Origin: Sanderia malayensis | Lineage: Eukaryota; Cnidaria; Scyphozoa; Semaeostomeae; Pelagiidae | DNA: 64,000 nucleotides | NCBI GenBank assembly: GCA_013076295.1 | Contig: RQOL01000375.1 | Span: forward strand, 1 to 64,000 | Direction: 5' to 3' | Shown: piece by piece, positions 35,561-47,634 of the stretch | Position numbering within the stretch: the stretch's first letter is position 1 | Layout: every line of letters begins with the position of its first letter | Program-made: the position numbers and the translations under genes | The notes under the pieces: model-generated | Database searches by the model: none | What the model was told of the DNA's origin: nothing | The model's input: only the letters and a program-made list of their open reading frames with translations

Positions 35561-38500
35561 CATAAGTGGGAAGTTCTCAAAAGTGGGAAGTCAAGAAAAA
35601 GTGGGAAGTCATGAAAAGTGGGAAGTCATCAAACGCGGGAAGTGAGGAAATAGTGGGAAGTCATCAAAAGTGGGAATTCATGAAAAAGTGGGAAGTCACC
35701 AACAATGGGGAGTCATCAAACGAGAGAAGTCATCAAAAGTGGGAAGTCAAGAAAAAGCGGTAAGTCAAGAAAATGTGCAAAGTCATCAAAAGTGGGAAGT
35801 CATCAAAAATGGGAAGTCAAGAAAAAGTGGGAATTCAAGAAAAAGTGGAAAGTCATCATAAGTGGGAAGTTATCAAAAGTGGGAAGTCAAGAAAAAGTGG
35901 GAAGTCAAGAAAAAGTGCGAAGTCATCAAAAGTGGGAAATCATAAAAAGTGGGAAGTCGCCAAAAGTAGGAAGTCATCAAAAGTGGGAAGTCAAGAAAAG
36001 TGGGAAGTCAAGAAAATCTGAGAAGTCATCAAAAGTGGGAAGTTATCAAAAGTGGGAAGTCATCAAAAGTGGGAACTCAAGAAAAGGTGGGAAGTCATCA
36101 AGAGTGGGAAGCCAAGAAAAAACGGGAAGTTAAGAAGAAGTGGGAAGTCAAGAAGGTGGGAAGTCAAAAATACGTGGGAAGTCATGAAAAGTGGGAAATG
36201 AAGAAAAAGAGGGAAGTCATTGAAACGGCAAAGTCATCAAAAGTGGGAAATCAAGAAAAACTGGGAAGTCATCAAAGGTGGGAAGACAAGAAAAATGGCA
36301 AGAAAAGAAAAAGTGGAAAGTTGTCAAAAATGGGAAGTTGGCAAAAGTGGGAAGTCATAAAAAGTAGGAAGTCATCAAAAGTGGGAACTCAGAAAAAAGT
36401 GGGAAGTCATGAAGAGTGGGAAGTCATCAAACGTGGGAAGTGAAGAAAAACTGGGAGATCATCAAAAGTGGGACATCATAAAAAGTGGGAAGTCACCAAA
36501 ATTGGGAAGTCATCAAAAGTGGGAAGACAAGGAAAAGTGGGAAGTCAAGAAAAAGTCTGAAGTCATCAAAAATTGGAAATCATCAAATGTGGGAAGTCAC
36601 GAAAAGTGGGAAGTCATCAAAAGTGGGAAGTCAAGAAAAAGTGGGAATTCAAGAAAAAGTGGAAAGTCGTCAAGAATGGGAAGTCATCAAAAATGGGAAG
36701 TGGAGAAAAAGTGGGAATTCAAGAAAAAGTGGGAAGTCATCAAAAGTGGGAAGTTATCAAAAGTGGGAAGTCATCAAAAGTGGGAAATCATAAAAAGTGG
36801 GAAGTCATCAATCGTGGGAAGTGAAGAAAGAGTGGGAGATCATCAAAAGTGGGACATCATATAAAGTGGGAAGTCACCAAAATTGGGAAGTCATCAAAGT
36901 GGGAAGTCATCAAAAGTGGGAAATCATGAAACAGTGGGAAGTCACCCAAAATGGGAAATCATAAAAAGATGGAAGTCACCAAAAGTGGGAAGTCAAGAAA
37001 AAGCGGTAAGTCAAGAAAATGTGCAAAGTCATCAAAAGTGGGAAGTCATCAAAAATGGGAAGTCAAGAAAAAGTGGGAATTCAAGAAAAAGTGGGAAGTC
37101 ATCATAAGAGGGAAGTTATCAAAAGTGGGAAGTCATCAAAAGTGGGAAGTCATCAAAAGTTGGAAGTCAAGAAAAATGGGAGGTCAAGAAAAAGTGCGAA
37201 GTCATCAAAAGTGGGAAATCATAAAAAGTGGGAAGTCACCAAATATGTGAAGTTGTCAAAAATGGGAAGTCATCAAGAGTGGGAAGTCACCAAAAACGGG
37301 AAGTCGTCAAAAATGGGAAGTTATCAAAAATGGGAAGTACAGAAACAATGGAAATTCAAGAAAAAGTGGGAAGTCATGAAAAGTGGGAAGTTATCAAAAG
37401 TGGGAAGTCATGAAAAGTGGGATGTCAAGAAAAATGGGATGTTAAGAAAAAGTGCGAAGTCATCAAAAGTAGGAAGTCATCAAAAGTGGGAAGTCAGAAA
37501 AAAGTGGGAAGTCATGGAGAGTGGGAAGTCATCAATCGTGGGAAGTGAAGAAAGAGTGGGAAGTCATCAAAAGTGGGAAATCATGAAAAAGTGGGAGGTC
37601 ACCAACAATGGGTAGTCGTAAAAAGTGAAAAGTCATGAAAAGTGGGAAGTCAGGAAAAAGTGGGAAGACAAGAAAAAGTGGGAAGTCATCAATAATGGGA
37701 AGTTATCAAAAGTTGGAAGTCATTAAAAGTGGGATGTCAATAAAAATTGGAAGCTAAGAAAAAGTGGGAAGACGTCAAAAGTGGGAAGTCATCAAGAGTG
37801 GGAAGTCAGGAAAAATTGGGAAGTCATGAAAAGTGGGAAGTCATCAAACGCGGGAAGCGAAGATAAAGTGGGAAGTCATCAAAAGTGGGAAATCATGAAA
37901 AAAGTGGGAAGTCTTGAAGAGTGGGAAGTCATCAAACGTGGGAAGTGAAGAAAAAGTGGGAGATCATCAAAAGTGGGAAATCATGAAAAACTGGGAAGTC
38001 ACCAACAATGGTGAGTCATCAAAAGTGAGAAGTCATCAAAAGTGGGAAGTCAAAAAAAATGGGAAGTCAAGAAAAAGTGCAAGGTCATCAACAGTGAAAA
38101 TCATAAAAAGTAGGAAGTCAACAAAATTGGGAAGTCATCAAAAGTGGGAAGTTATCAAAAGTGGGAAATCATGAAAAAGTGGGAGGTCACCAAAAATGGG
38201 AAATCATAACAAGTTTGAAGTCACCAAAATGGAATGTGATCAAAAGTGGGAAGTCATCAAAAGTGGGAAGTCAAGAAAAAGTGGGAAGTGGGAAAGAAGT
38301 GGGAAATCGTCAAAAGTGAGAAGTCATCAAAAGTGGGAAGTCAGGAAAAATTGGGAAGTCATGAAAAGTGGGAAGTCATCAAACGCAGGAAGTGAAGATA
38401 AAGTGGGAAGTCATCAAAAGTGGGAAATCATGAAAAAGTGGGAAGTCACCAACAATGGGGAGTCGTCAAAAGTGAAAAGTCATCAAAAGTGGGAGGTCAG

Positions 38501-40877
38501 GAAAAAGTGGGAAGTCAAGAAAAAGTGGAAGTCACCAAAATTGGGAAGTCATCAAAAGTGGGAAGTTATCAAAAGTGATATATCATGAAATAGTGGGAAG
38601 TCACCAAAAATGGGAAATCATAACAAGTTGGAAGTCACCAAAAATGGAATGTCATCAAAAGTGGGAAGTCATCAAAAGTGGGAAGTCAAGAAAAAGTGGG
38701 AAGTCATGAAAAGTGGGAAGTCATCAAACGCGGGAAGTGAAGAAATAGTGGGAAGTCATCAAAAGTGGGAATTCATGAAAAAGTGGGAAGTCACCGACAA
38801 TGGGGAGTCGTCAAAAGTGAGAAGTCATCAAAAGAGGGAAGTCATCGAAAGTGGGAAGTCAAGAAAAATGGGAAGTCGTCATAAGTGGGAAGTTCTCAAA
38901 AGTGGGAAGTCAAGAAAAAGTGGGAAGTCATGAAAAGTGGGAAGTCATCAAACGCGGGAAGTGAGGAAATAGTGGGAAGTCATCAAAAGTGGGAATTCAT
39001 GAAAAAGTGGGAAGTCACCAACAATGGGGAGTCATCAAACGAGAGAAGTCATCAAAAGTGGGAAGTCAAGAAAAAGCGGTAAGTCAAGAAAATGTGCAAA
39101 GTCATCAAAAGTGGGAAGTCATCAAAAATGGGAAGTCAAGAAAAAGTGGGAATTCAAGAAAAAGTGGAAAGTCATCATAAGTGGGAAGTTATCAAAAGTG
39201 GGAAGTCAAGAAAAAGTGGGAAGTCAAGAAAAAGTGCGAAGTCATCAAAAGTGGGAAATCATAAAAAGTGGGAAGTCGCCAAAAGTAGGAAGTCATCAAA
39301 AGTGGGAAGTCAAGAAAAGTGGGAAGTCAAGAAAATCTGAGAAGTCATCAAAAGTGGGAAGTTATCAAAAGTGGGAAGTCATCAAAAGTGGGAACTCAAG
39401 AAAAGGTGGGAAGTCATCAAGAGTGGGAAGCCAAGAAAAAACGGGAAGTTAAGAAGAAGTGGGAAGTCAAGAAGGTGGGAAGTCAAAAATACGTGGGAAG
39501 TCATGAAACGTGGGAAATGAAGAAAAAGAGGGAAGTCATTGAAACGGCAAAGTCATCAAAAGTGGGAAATCAAGAAAAACTGGGAAGTCATCAAAGGTGG
39601 GAAGACAAGAAAAATGGCAAGAAAAGAAAAAGTGGAAAGTTGTCAAAAATGGGAAGTTGGCAAAAGTGGGAAGTCATAAAAAGTAGGAAGTCATCAAAAG
39701 TGGGAACTCAGAAAAAAGTGGGAAGTCATGAAGAGTGGGAAGTCATCAAACGTGGGAAGTGAAGAAAAACTGGGAGATCATCAAAAGTGGGACATCATAA
39801 AAAGTGGGAAGTCACCAAAATTGGGAAGTCATCAAAAGTGGGAAGACAAGGAAAAGTGGGAAGTCAAGAAAAAGTCTGAAGTCATCAAAAATTGGAAATC
39901 ATCAAATGTGGGAAGTCACGAAAAGTGGGAAGTCATCAAAAGTGGGAAGTCAAGAAAAAGTGGGAATTCAAGAAAAAGTGGAAAGTCGTCAAGAATGGGA
40001 AGTCATCAAAAATGGGAAGTGGAGAAAAAGTGGGAATTCAAGAAAAAGTGGGAAGTCATCAAAAGTGGGAAGTTATCAAAAGTGGGAAGTCATCAAAAGT
40101 GGGAAATCATAAAAAGTGGGAAGTCATCAATCGTGGGAAGTGAAGAAAGAGTGGGAGATCATCAAAAGTGGGACATCATATAAAGTGGGAAGTCACCAAA
40201 ATTGGGAAGTCATCAAAGTGGGAAGTCATCAAAAGTGGGAAATCATGAAACAGTGGGAAGTCACCCAAAATGGGAAATCATAAAAAGATGGAAGTCACCA
40301 AAAGTGGGAAGTCAAGAAAAAGCGGTAAGTCAAGAAAATGTGCAAAGTCATCAAAAGTGGGAAGTCATCAAAAATGGGAAGTCAAGAAAAAGTGGGAATT
40401 CAAGAAAAAGTGGGAAGTCATCATAAGTGGGAAGTTATCAAAAGTGGGAAGTCATCAAAAGTGGGAAGTCATCAAAAGTTGGAAGTCAAGAAAAATGGGA
40501 GGTTAAGAAAAAGTGCGAAGTCATCAAAAGTGGGAAATCATAAAAAGTGGGAAGTCACCAAATATGTGAAGTTGTCAAAAATGGGAAGTAATCAAGAGTG
40601 GGAAGTCACCAAAAACGGGAAGTCGTCAAAAATGGGAAGTTATCAAAAATGGGAAGTACAGAAACAATGGAAATTCAAGAAAAAGTGGGAAGTCATGAAA
40701 AGTGGGAAGTTATCAAAAGTGGGAAGTCATGAAAAGTGGGATGTCAAGAAAAATGGGATGTTAAGAAAAAGTGCGAAGTCATCAAAAGTAGGAAGTCATC
40801 AAAAGTGGGAAGTCAGAAAAAAGTAGGAAGTCATGGAGAGTGGGAAGTCATCAATGGTGGGAAGTGAAGAAAGAGTG
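34240..40877 (+). repeat. 3,319-bp recent tandem duplication
   Basis: Unit 1 is 34,240-37,558 and unit 2 is 37,559-40,877. Landmarks at 34,594, 35,291, 35,566, 35,670, 36,409, 36,883 and 37,019 repeat after 3,319-3,320 bp. By eye I note only a handful of substitutions in the 3.3 kb (for example AAAACAGGG against AAAAGAGGG, CATAAGAGGG against CATAAGTGGG, CATCAATCGTGGG against CATCAATGGTGGG), plus a few one-base changes, so identity looks above 99 percent. The join near 37,558 links GAAAGAGTGGGA to material normally 3.3 kb upstream. Confidence 0.9.
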
Positions 40878-43800
40878 GGAGATCATCAAAAGTGGGACAT
40901 CATATAAAGTGGGAAGTCACCAAAATTGGGAAGTTATCAAAAGTGGGAAGTCAAGAAAAAGTGGGAAGTCAAGAAAAAGTGCGAAGTCATCAAAAGTGGG
41001 AAATCATAAAAAGTGGGAAGTCGCCAAAAGTAGGAAGTCATCAAAAGTGGGAAGTCAAGAAAAAGTGGGAAGTCAAGAAAATCTGAGAAGTCATCAAAAG
41101 TGGGAAGTTATCAAAAGTGGGAAGTCATCAAAAGTGGGAACTCAAGAAAAGGTGGGAAGTCATCAAAAGTGGGAAGCCAAGAAAAAATGGGAAGTTAAGA
41201 AGAAGTGGGAAGTCAAGAAGGTGGGAAGTCAAAAATACGTGGGAAGTCATGAAAAGTGGGAAGTCATAAAAAGTGGGGAGTCATCAAAAGTGGGAACTCA
41301 GAAAAAAGTGGGAAGTCATGAAGAGTGGGAAGTCATCAAACGTGGGAAGTGAAGAAAAACTGGGAGATCATCAAAAGTGGGACATCATAAAAAGTGGGAA
41401 GTCACCAAAATTTGGAAGTCATCAAAAGTGGGAAGTCATCAAAAGTGGGAAATCATGAAACAGTGGGAAGTCACCCAAAATGGGAAATCATAAAAAGATG
41501 GAAGTCACCAAAAGTGGGATGTCATCAAAAGTGGGAAGTCAAGAAAAAGTGGGATGTCATGAAAAGTGGGAAGTCATCAAACGCAGGAGGTGAAGAAAGA
41601 GTGGGAAGTCATCAAAATTGGGAAATCATGAAAAAGTGGGAAGTCACCAACAATGGGGAGTCGTCAAACGAGAGAAGTCATCAATAGTGGGAAGTCATCT
41701 AAAGTGGGAAGTCATGAAAAGTGGGAAGTCAAGGAAAAGTGGGAAGTCAAGAAAAAGTCTGAAGTCATCAAAAATTGGAAATCATCAAATGTGGGAAGTC
41801 ACGAAAAGTGGGAAGTCATCAAAAGTGGGAAGTCAAGAAAAAGTGGGAATTCAAGAAAAAGTGGAAAGTCGTCAAAAATGGAAAGTCATCAAAAATGGGA
41901 AGTTGAGAAAAAGTGGGAATTCAAGAAAAAGTGGGAAGTCATCAAAAGTGGGAAGTTATCAAAAGTGGGAAGTCATCAAAAGTGGGAAGTCATCAAGAGT
42001 GGGAAGTCACCAAAAACGGGAAGTCGTTAAAAATGGGAAGTCATCAAAAATGGGAAGTGCAGAAACAGTGGGAATTCAAGAAAAAGTGGGAAGTCATCAA
42101 AAGTGGGAAGTTATCAAAAGTGGGAAGTCATCAAAGGTGGGATGTCAAGAAAAATGGGAAGTTAAGAAGAAGTGGGAAGACGTCAACAGTGGGAAGTCAT
42201 CAAAAGTCGGAAGTCAAGAAAAAGTGGGAATTCATGAAAAGTGTGAAGTCATCAAACATGGGAAGTGAAGAAAAAGTGGGAAGTCATCAAAAGTGGGAAA
42301 TCATGAAAAACTGGGAAGTCACCAACAATGGTGAGTTGTCAAAAGTGAGAACTCATCAAAAGTGGGAAGTCAAAAAAAAATGGGAAGTCAAGAACAAGTG
42401 CAAGGTCATCAACAGTGGAAAATCATAAAAAGTAGGAAGTCAACAAAATTGGGAAGTCCTCAAAAGTGGGAAGTTATCAAAAGTGGGAAATCATGAAAAG
42501 GTGGAGGTCACCAAAAATGGGAAATCATAACAAGTTTGAAGTCACCAAAAATGGAATGTGATCAAAAGTGGGAAGTCATCAAAAGTGGGAAGTCAAGAAA
42601 AAGTGGGAAGTGGGAAAGAAGTGGGAAATCGTCAAAAGTGAGAAGTCATCAAAAGTGGGAAGTCAGGAAAAATTGGGAAGTCATGAAAAGTGGGAAGTCA
42701 TCAAACGCGGGAAGTGAAGATAAAGTGGGAAGTCATCAAAAGTGGGAAATCATGAAAAAGTGGGAAGTCACCAACAATGGGGAGTCGTCAAAAGTGAGAA
42801 GTCATGAAAAGTGGGAAGTCAAGAAAAAGTGGGAAGTCATCAATAGTGGGAAGTTATCAAAAGAGGGAACTCATCAAACGCGGGAAATGAAGAAAAATTG
42901 GGAAGTCATCAAAAGTGGGAAATCATGAAAAAGTGGGAGGTCACCAACAATGGGGAGTCGTCTAAAGTGAGAAGTCATGAAAAGTGGGAAGTCAGGAAAA
43001 AGTGGGAAGACAAGAAAAAGTGGGAAGTCATCAAAAATGGGAAGTTATCAAAAGTGGGAAGTCATTAAAAGTGGGATGTCAAGAAAAATTGGAAGCTAAG
43101 AAAAAGTGGGAAGACGTCAAAAGTGGGAAGTCATCAAAAGTGGGAAGTCAAGAAAAAGTGGGAATTCATGAAAATTGGGAAGTCATCAAACGTGGGAAGT
43201 GAAGAAAAAGTGGGAGGTCATCAAAAGTGAGAAATCATGAAAAACTGGGAAGTCACCAACAATGGTGAGTCATCAAAAGGGAGAAGTCATCAAAAGTGGG
43301 AAGTCAAAAAAAAATGGGAAGTCAAGAAAAAGTGCAAGGTCATCAACAGTGGAAAATCATAAAAAGTAGGAAGTCAACAAAATTGGGAAGTCATCAAAAG
43401 TGAGAAGTTATCAAAAGTGGGAAATCATGAAAAAGTGGGAAGTCACCAACAATGGGGAGTCATCAAAAGTGAGAAGTCATCAAAAGTGGGAAGTCAAAGA
43501 AAAATGGGAAGTCAAGAAAAAGTGCAAGGTCACCAAAAGTGGGAAGTCATCAAAAGTGGGAAGTCAAGAAAAAGTGGGAAGTCATCAAAAGTGGGAAGTT
43601 ATCAAAAGTGGGAAGTCATCAAAAGTGGAAAAGTGGGAAGAAATTGGAAATCATCAAATGTGGGAAGTCACCAAAAGTGGGAAGTCATCAAAAGTGGGAA
43701 GTCAAGAAAAAGTGGGAAGTCATCAAAAGTGGGAAGTTATCAAAAGTGGCAAGTCATCAAAAGTGAAAAAGTGGGAAGAAGTGGAAGAGGAAAAGTGGAA

Positions 43801-45772
43801 AAGTGGGAAGAAGTGGGAAATCGTCAAAAGTGGGAAGTCATCAAAAATTGGAAATCATCAAATGTGGGAAGTCACCAAAAGTAGGAAGTCATCAAAAGTG
43901 GGAAGTCAAGAAAAAGTGTAAAGTGGTCAAAAATGGGAAGTCATCGAAAATGGGAAGTGGAGAAAAAGTGGGATTTCAAGAAAAAGTGGGAAGTCATCAA
44001 AAGTGGGAAGTTATCAAAAGTGGGAAGTCATCAAAAGTGGGAAGTCATCAAAAGTGGGAAGTCAAGAAAAGTGGGAGGTCAAGAAAAAGTGCGAAGTCAT
44101 CAAAGTGGGAAATCATAAAAAGTGGGAAGTCACCAAATATGTGAAGTTGTCAAAAATGGGAAGTCATCAAGAGTGGGAAGTCACCAAAAACGGGAAGTCG
44201 TCAAAAATGGGAAGTCATCAAAAATGGGAAGTGAAGAAACAGTGGGAATTCAAGAAAAATTGGGAAGTCATCAAAAGTGGGAAGTTATCAAAAGAGGGAA
44301 GTCATCAAATGTGGGATGTCAAGAAAAATGGGAAGTTAAGAAGAAGTGGGAAATCGTCAAAAGTGGGAAGTCATCAAAAGTGGGAATACATCAAAAGTGG
44401 GAAGTCATGAAAAGTGGGAAGTCATCAAACGTGGGAAGTGAAGAAAAAGTGGGAAGTCATCAAAAGTGGGAAATCATGAAAAAGTGGGAGGTCACCAACA
44501 ATGGGTAGTCGTAAAAAGTGAAAAGTCATGAAAAGTGGGAAGTCAGGAAAAAGTGGGAAGACAAGAAAAAGTGGGAAGTCATCAATAATGGGAAGTTATC
44601 AAAAGTGGGAAGTCATTAAAAGTGGGATGTCAATAAAAATTGGAAGCTAAGAAAAAGTGGGAAGACGTCAAAAGTGGGAAGTCATCAAAAGTGGGAAGTC
44701 AGGAAAAATTGGGAAGTCATGAAAAGTGGGAAGTCATCAAACGCGGGAAGCGAAGATAAAGTGGGAAGTCATCAAAAGTGGGAAATCATGAAAAAAGTGG
44801 GAAGTCTTGAAGAGTGGGAAGTCATCAAACGTGGGAAGTGAAGAAAAAGTGGGAGATCATCAAAAGTGGGAAATCATGAAAAACTGGGAAGTCACCAACA
44901 ATGGTGAGTCATCAAAAGTGAGAAGTCATCAAAAGTGGGAAGTCAAAAAAAATGGGAAGTCAAGAAAAAGTGCAAGGTCATCAACAGTGAAAATCATAAA
45001 AAGTAGGAAGTCAACAAAATTGGGAAGTCATCAAAAGTGGGAAGTTATCAAAAGTGGGAAATCATGAAAAAGTGGGAGGTCACCAAAAATGGGAAATCAT
45101 AACAAGTTTGAAGTCACCAAAAATGGAATGTGATCAAAAGTGGGAAGTCATCAAAAGTGGGAAGTCAAGAAAAAGTGGGAAGTGGGAAAGAAGTGGGAAA
45201 TCGTCAAAAGTGAGAAGTCATCAAAAGTGGGAAGTCAGGAAAAATTGGGAAGTCATGAAAAGTGGGAAGTCATCAAACGCAGGAAGTGAAGATAAAGTGG
45301 GAAGTCATCAAAAGTGGGAAATCATGAAAAAGTGGGAAGTCACCAACAATGGGGAGTCGTCAAAAGTGAAAAGTCATCAAAAGTGGGAGGTCAGGAAAAA
45401 GTGGGAAGTCAAGAAAAAGTGGAAGTCACCAAAATTGGGAAGTCATCAAAAGTGGGAAGTTATCAAAAGTGATATATCATGAAATAGTGGGAAGTCACCA
45501 AAAATGGGAAATCATAACAAGTTGGAAGTCACCAAAAATGGAATGTCATCAAAAGTGGGAAGTCATCAAAAGTGGGAAGTCAAGAAAAAGTGGGAAGTCA
45601 TGAAAAGTGGGAAGTCATCAAACGCGGGAAGTGAAGAAATAGTGGGAAGTCATCAAAAGTGGGAATTCATGAAAAAGTGGGAAGTCACCGACAATGGGGA
45701 GTCGTCAAAAGTGAGAAGTCATCAAAAGAGGGAAGTCATCGAAAGTGGGAAGTCAAGAAAAATGGGAAGTCG
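35561..45772 (+). repeat. 8.0-kb super-repeat, copy 3 (rearranged, about 10.2 kb)
   Basis: The copy matches copy 2 to about 37,558, then steps back 3,319 bp to repeat itself. Near 40,931 it skips about 525 bp that copies 1 and 2 have. It keeps about 172 bp after the truncated K cassette that they lack, has one 775-bp unit in place of two, and runs in register with copy 2 at a 10,211-10,213 bp offset from 42,984 to 45,765. It ends where GTCGTCAAAAATGGG replaces GTCGTCATAAGTGGG. Confidence 0.85.
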
Positions 45773-46365
45773 TCAAAAATGGGAAGTCATCAAAAATGGG
45801 AAGTGAAGAAAAGTGGGAATTCAAGAAAAAGTGGAAAGTCATCAAAAGTGGGAAGTCATCAAAAGTGCGAGGTCAGGAAAAAGTGGGAAGTCAAGAAAAA
45901 GTGGGAAGTCATCAAAAGTGGGAAATTATCAACAGTGGGCAGTCATCAAAAGTGGGATGTCAAGAGAAAGTGGGAAGTCATGAAAAGTGGGAAGTCATCA
46001 AACGTGGGAAGTGAAGAAAAAGTGGGAAGTCATCAAAAGTTGGAAGTCACCAAAATTGGGAAGTCATCAAAAGTGGGAAGTTATCAAAAGTGGGAAATCA
46101 TGAAATAGTGGGAAGTCATCAAAAATGGGAAATAATAACAAGTTGGAAGTCACCAAAAATGGGAAGTCATCATAAGTGGGAAGTTATCAAAAGTGGGAAG
46201 TCAAGAAAAAGTGGGAAGTCAAGAAAAAGTGCGAAGTCATCAAATGTGGGAAATCATAAAAAGTGGGAAGTCGCCAAAAGTAGGAAGTCATCAAAAGTGG
46301 GAAGTCAAGAAAATCTGAGAAGTCATCAAAAGTGGGAAGTTATCAAAAGTGGGAAGTCATCAAAA
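45773..46365 (+). repeat. Transition between the two super-repeats
   Basis: Ordinary units in an order I do not find elsewhere in the window, with AAAGTGCGAGGTCAGG, GGGCAGTCATC, the GTCAAGAGAAAGTGGG variant and AAATAATAACAAG. It ends with the CATAAGTGGGAAG, GCGAAGTC and GTCGCCAAAAGTAGG series that precedes K cassettes elsewhere. No unique sequence. Confidence 0.65.
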
Positions 46366-47634
46366 GTGGGAACTCAAGAAAAGGTGGGAAGTCATCAAAA
46401 GTGGGAAGCCAAGAAAAAACGGGAAGTTAAGAAGAAGTGGGAAGTCAAGAAGGTGGGAAGTCAAAAATACGTGGGAAGTCATGAGAAGTGGGAAATGAAG
46501 AAAAAGTGTGAAGTCATTAAAACTGCGAAGTCATCAAAAGTGGGAAATCAAGAAAAACTGGGAAGTCATCAAAGGTGGGAAGACAAGAAAAATGGCAAGA
46601 AAAGAAAAAGTGGAAAGTTGTGAAAAATGGGAAGTTGGCAAAAGTGGGAAGTCATCAAAAGTGGGAAGTCATCAAAATTGGGAAGTCAGAAAAAAGTGGG
46701 AAGTCATGAAGAGTGGGAAGTCAACAAACGTGGCAAGTGAAGAAAAAGTGGGAGATCATCAAAAGTGGGACATCATCAAAAGTGGGGAGTCAAGAAAAGC
46801 AGTAAGTCAAGAAAATGTGCAAAGTCATCAAAAGTGGGAAGTTATAAAAAGTGGGAAGTCATCTAAAGTGGAAGTCATGAAAAGTGGGAAGTCAAGGAAA
46901 AGTGGGAAGTCAAGAAAAAGTCTGAAGTCATCAAAAATTGGAAATCATCAAATGTGGGAAGTCACCAAAAGTGGGAAGTCATCAAAAGTGGGAAGTCAAG
47001 AAAAAGTGGGAATTCAAGAAAAAGTGGAAAGTCGTCAAAAATGGGAAGTCATCAAAAATGGGAAGTAGAGAAAAAGTGGCAATTTTAGAAAAAGTGGGAA
47101 GTCATCAAAAGTGGGAAGTTATCAAAAGTGGGAAGTCATCAAAAGTGGGAAGTCATCAAAAGTGGGAAGTCAAGAAAAGTGCGAGGTCAAGAAAAAGTGC
47201 GAAGTCATCAAAAGTGGGAAATCATAAAAAGTGGGAAGTCACCAAATATGTGAAGTTGTCGAAAATGGGAAGTCATCAAGAGTGGGAAGTCACCAAAAAG
47301 GGGAGTTCGTCAAAAATGGGAAGTCATCAAAAATGGGAAGTGAAGAAACAGTGGGAATTCAAGAAAAAGTGGGAAGTCATCAAAAGTGGGAGGTTATCAA
47401 AAGTGGGAAGTCATCAAAGGTGGGATGTCAAGAAAAATGGGAAGTTAGGAAGAAGTGGGAAATCGTCAAAAGTGGGAAGTCATCAAAAGTGGGAAGTCAA
47501 GAAATAGTGGGAAGTCATGAAAAGTGGGAAGTCATCAAACGTGGGATGTGAAGAAAAAGTGGGAAGTCATCAAAAGTGGGAAATCATGAAAAAGTGGGAG
47601 GTCACCAACAATGGGGAGTCGTAAAAAGTGAAAA

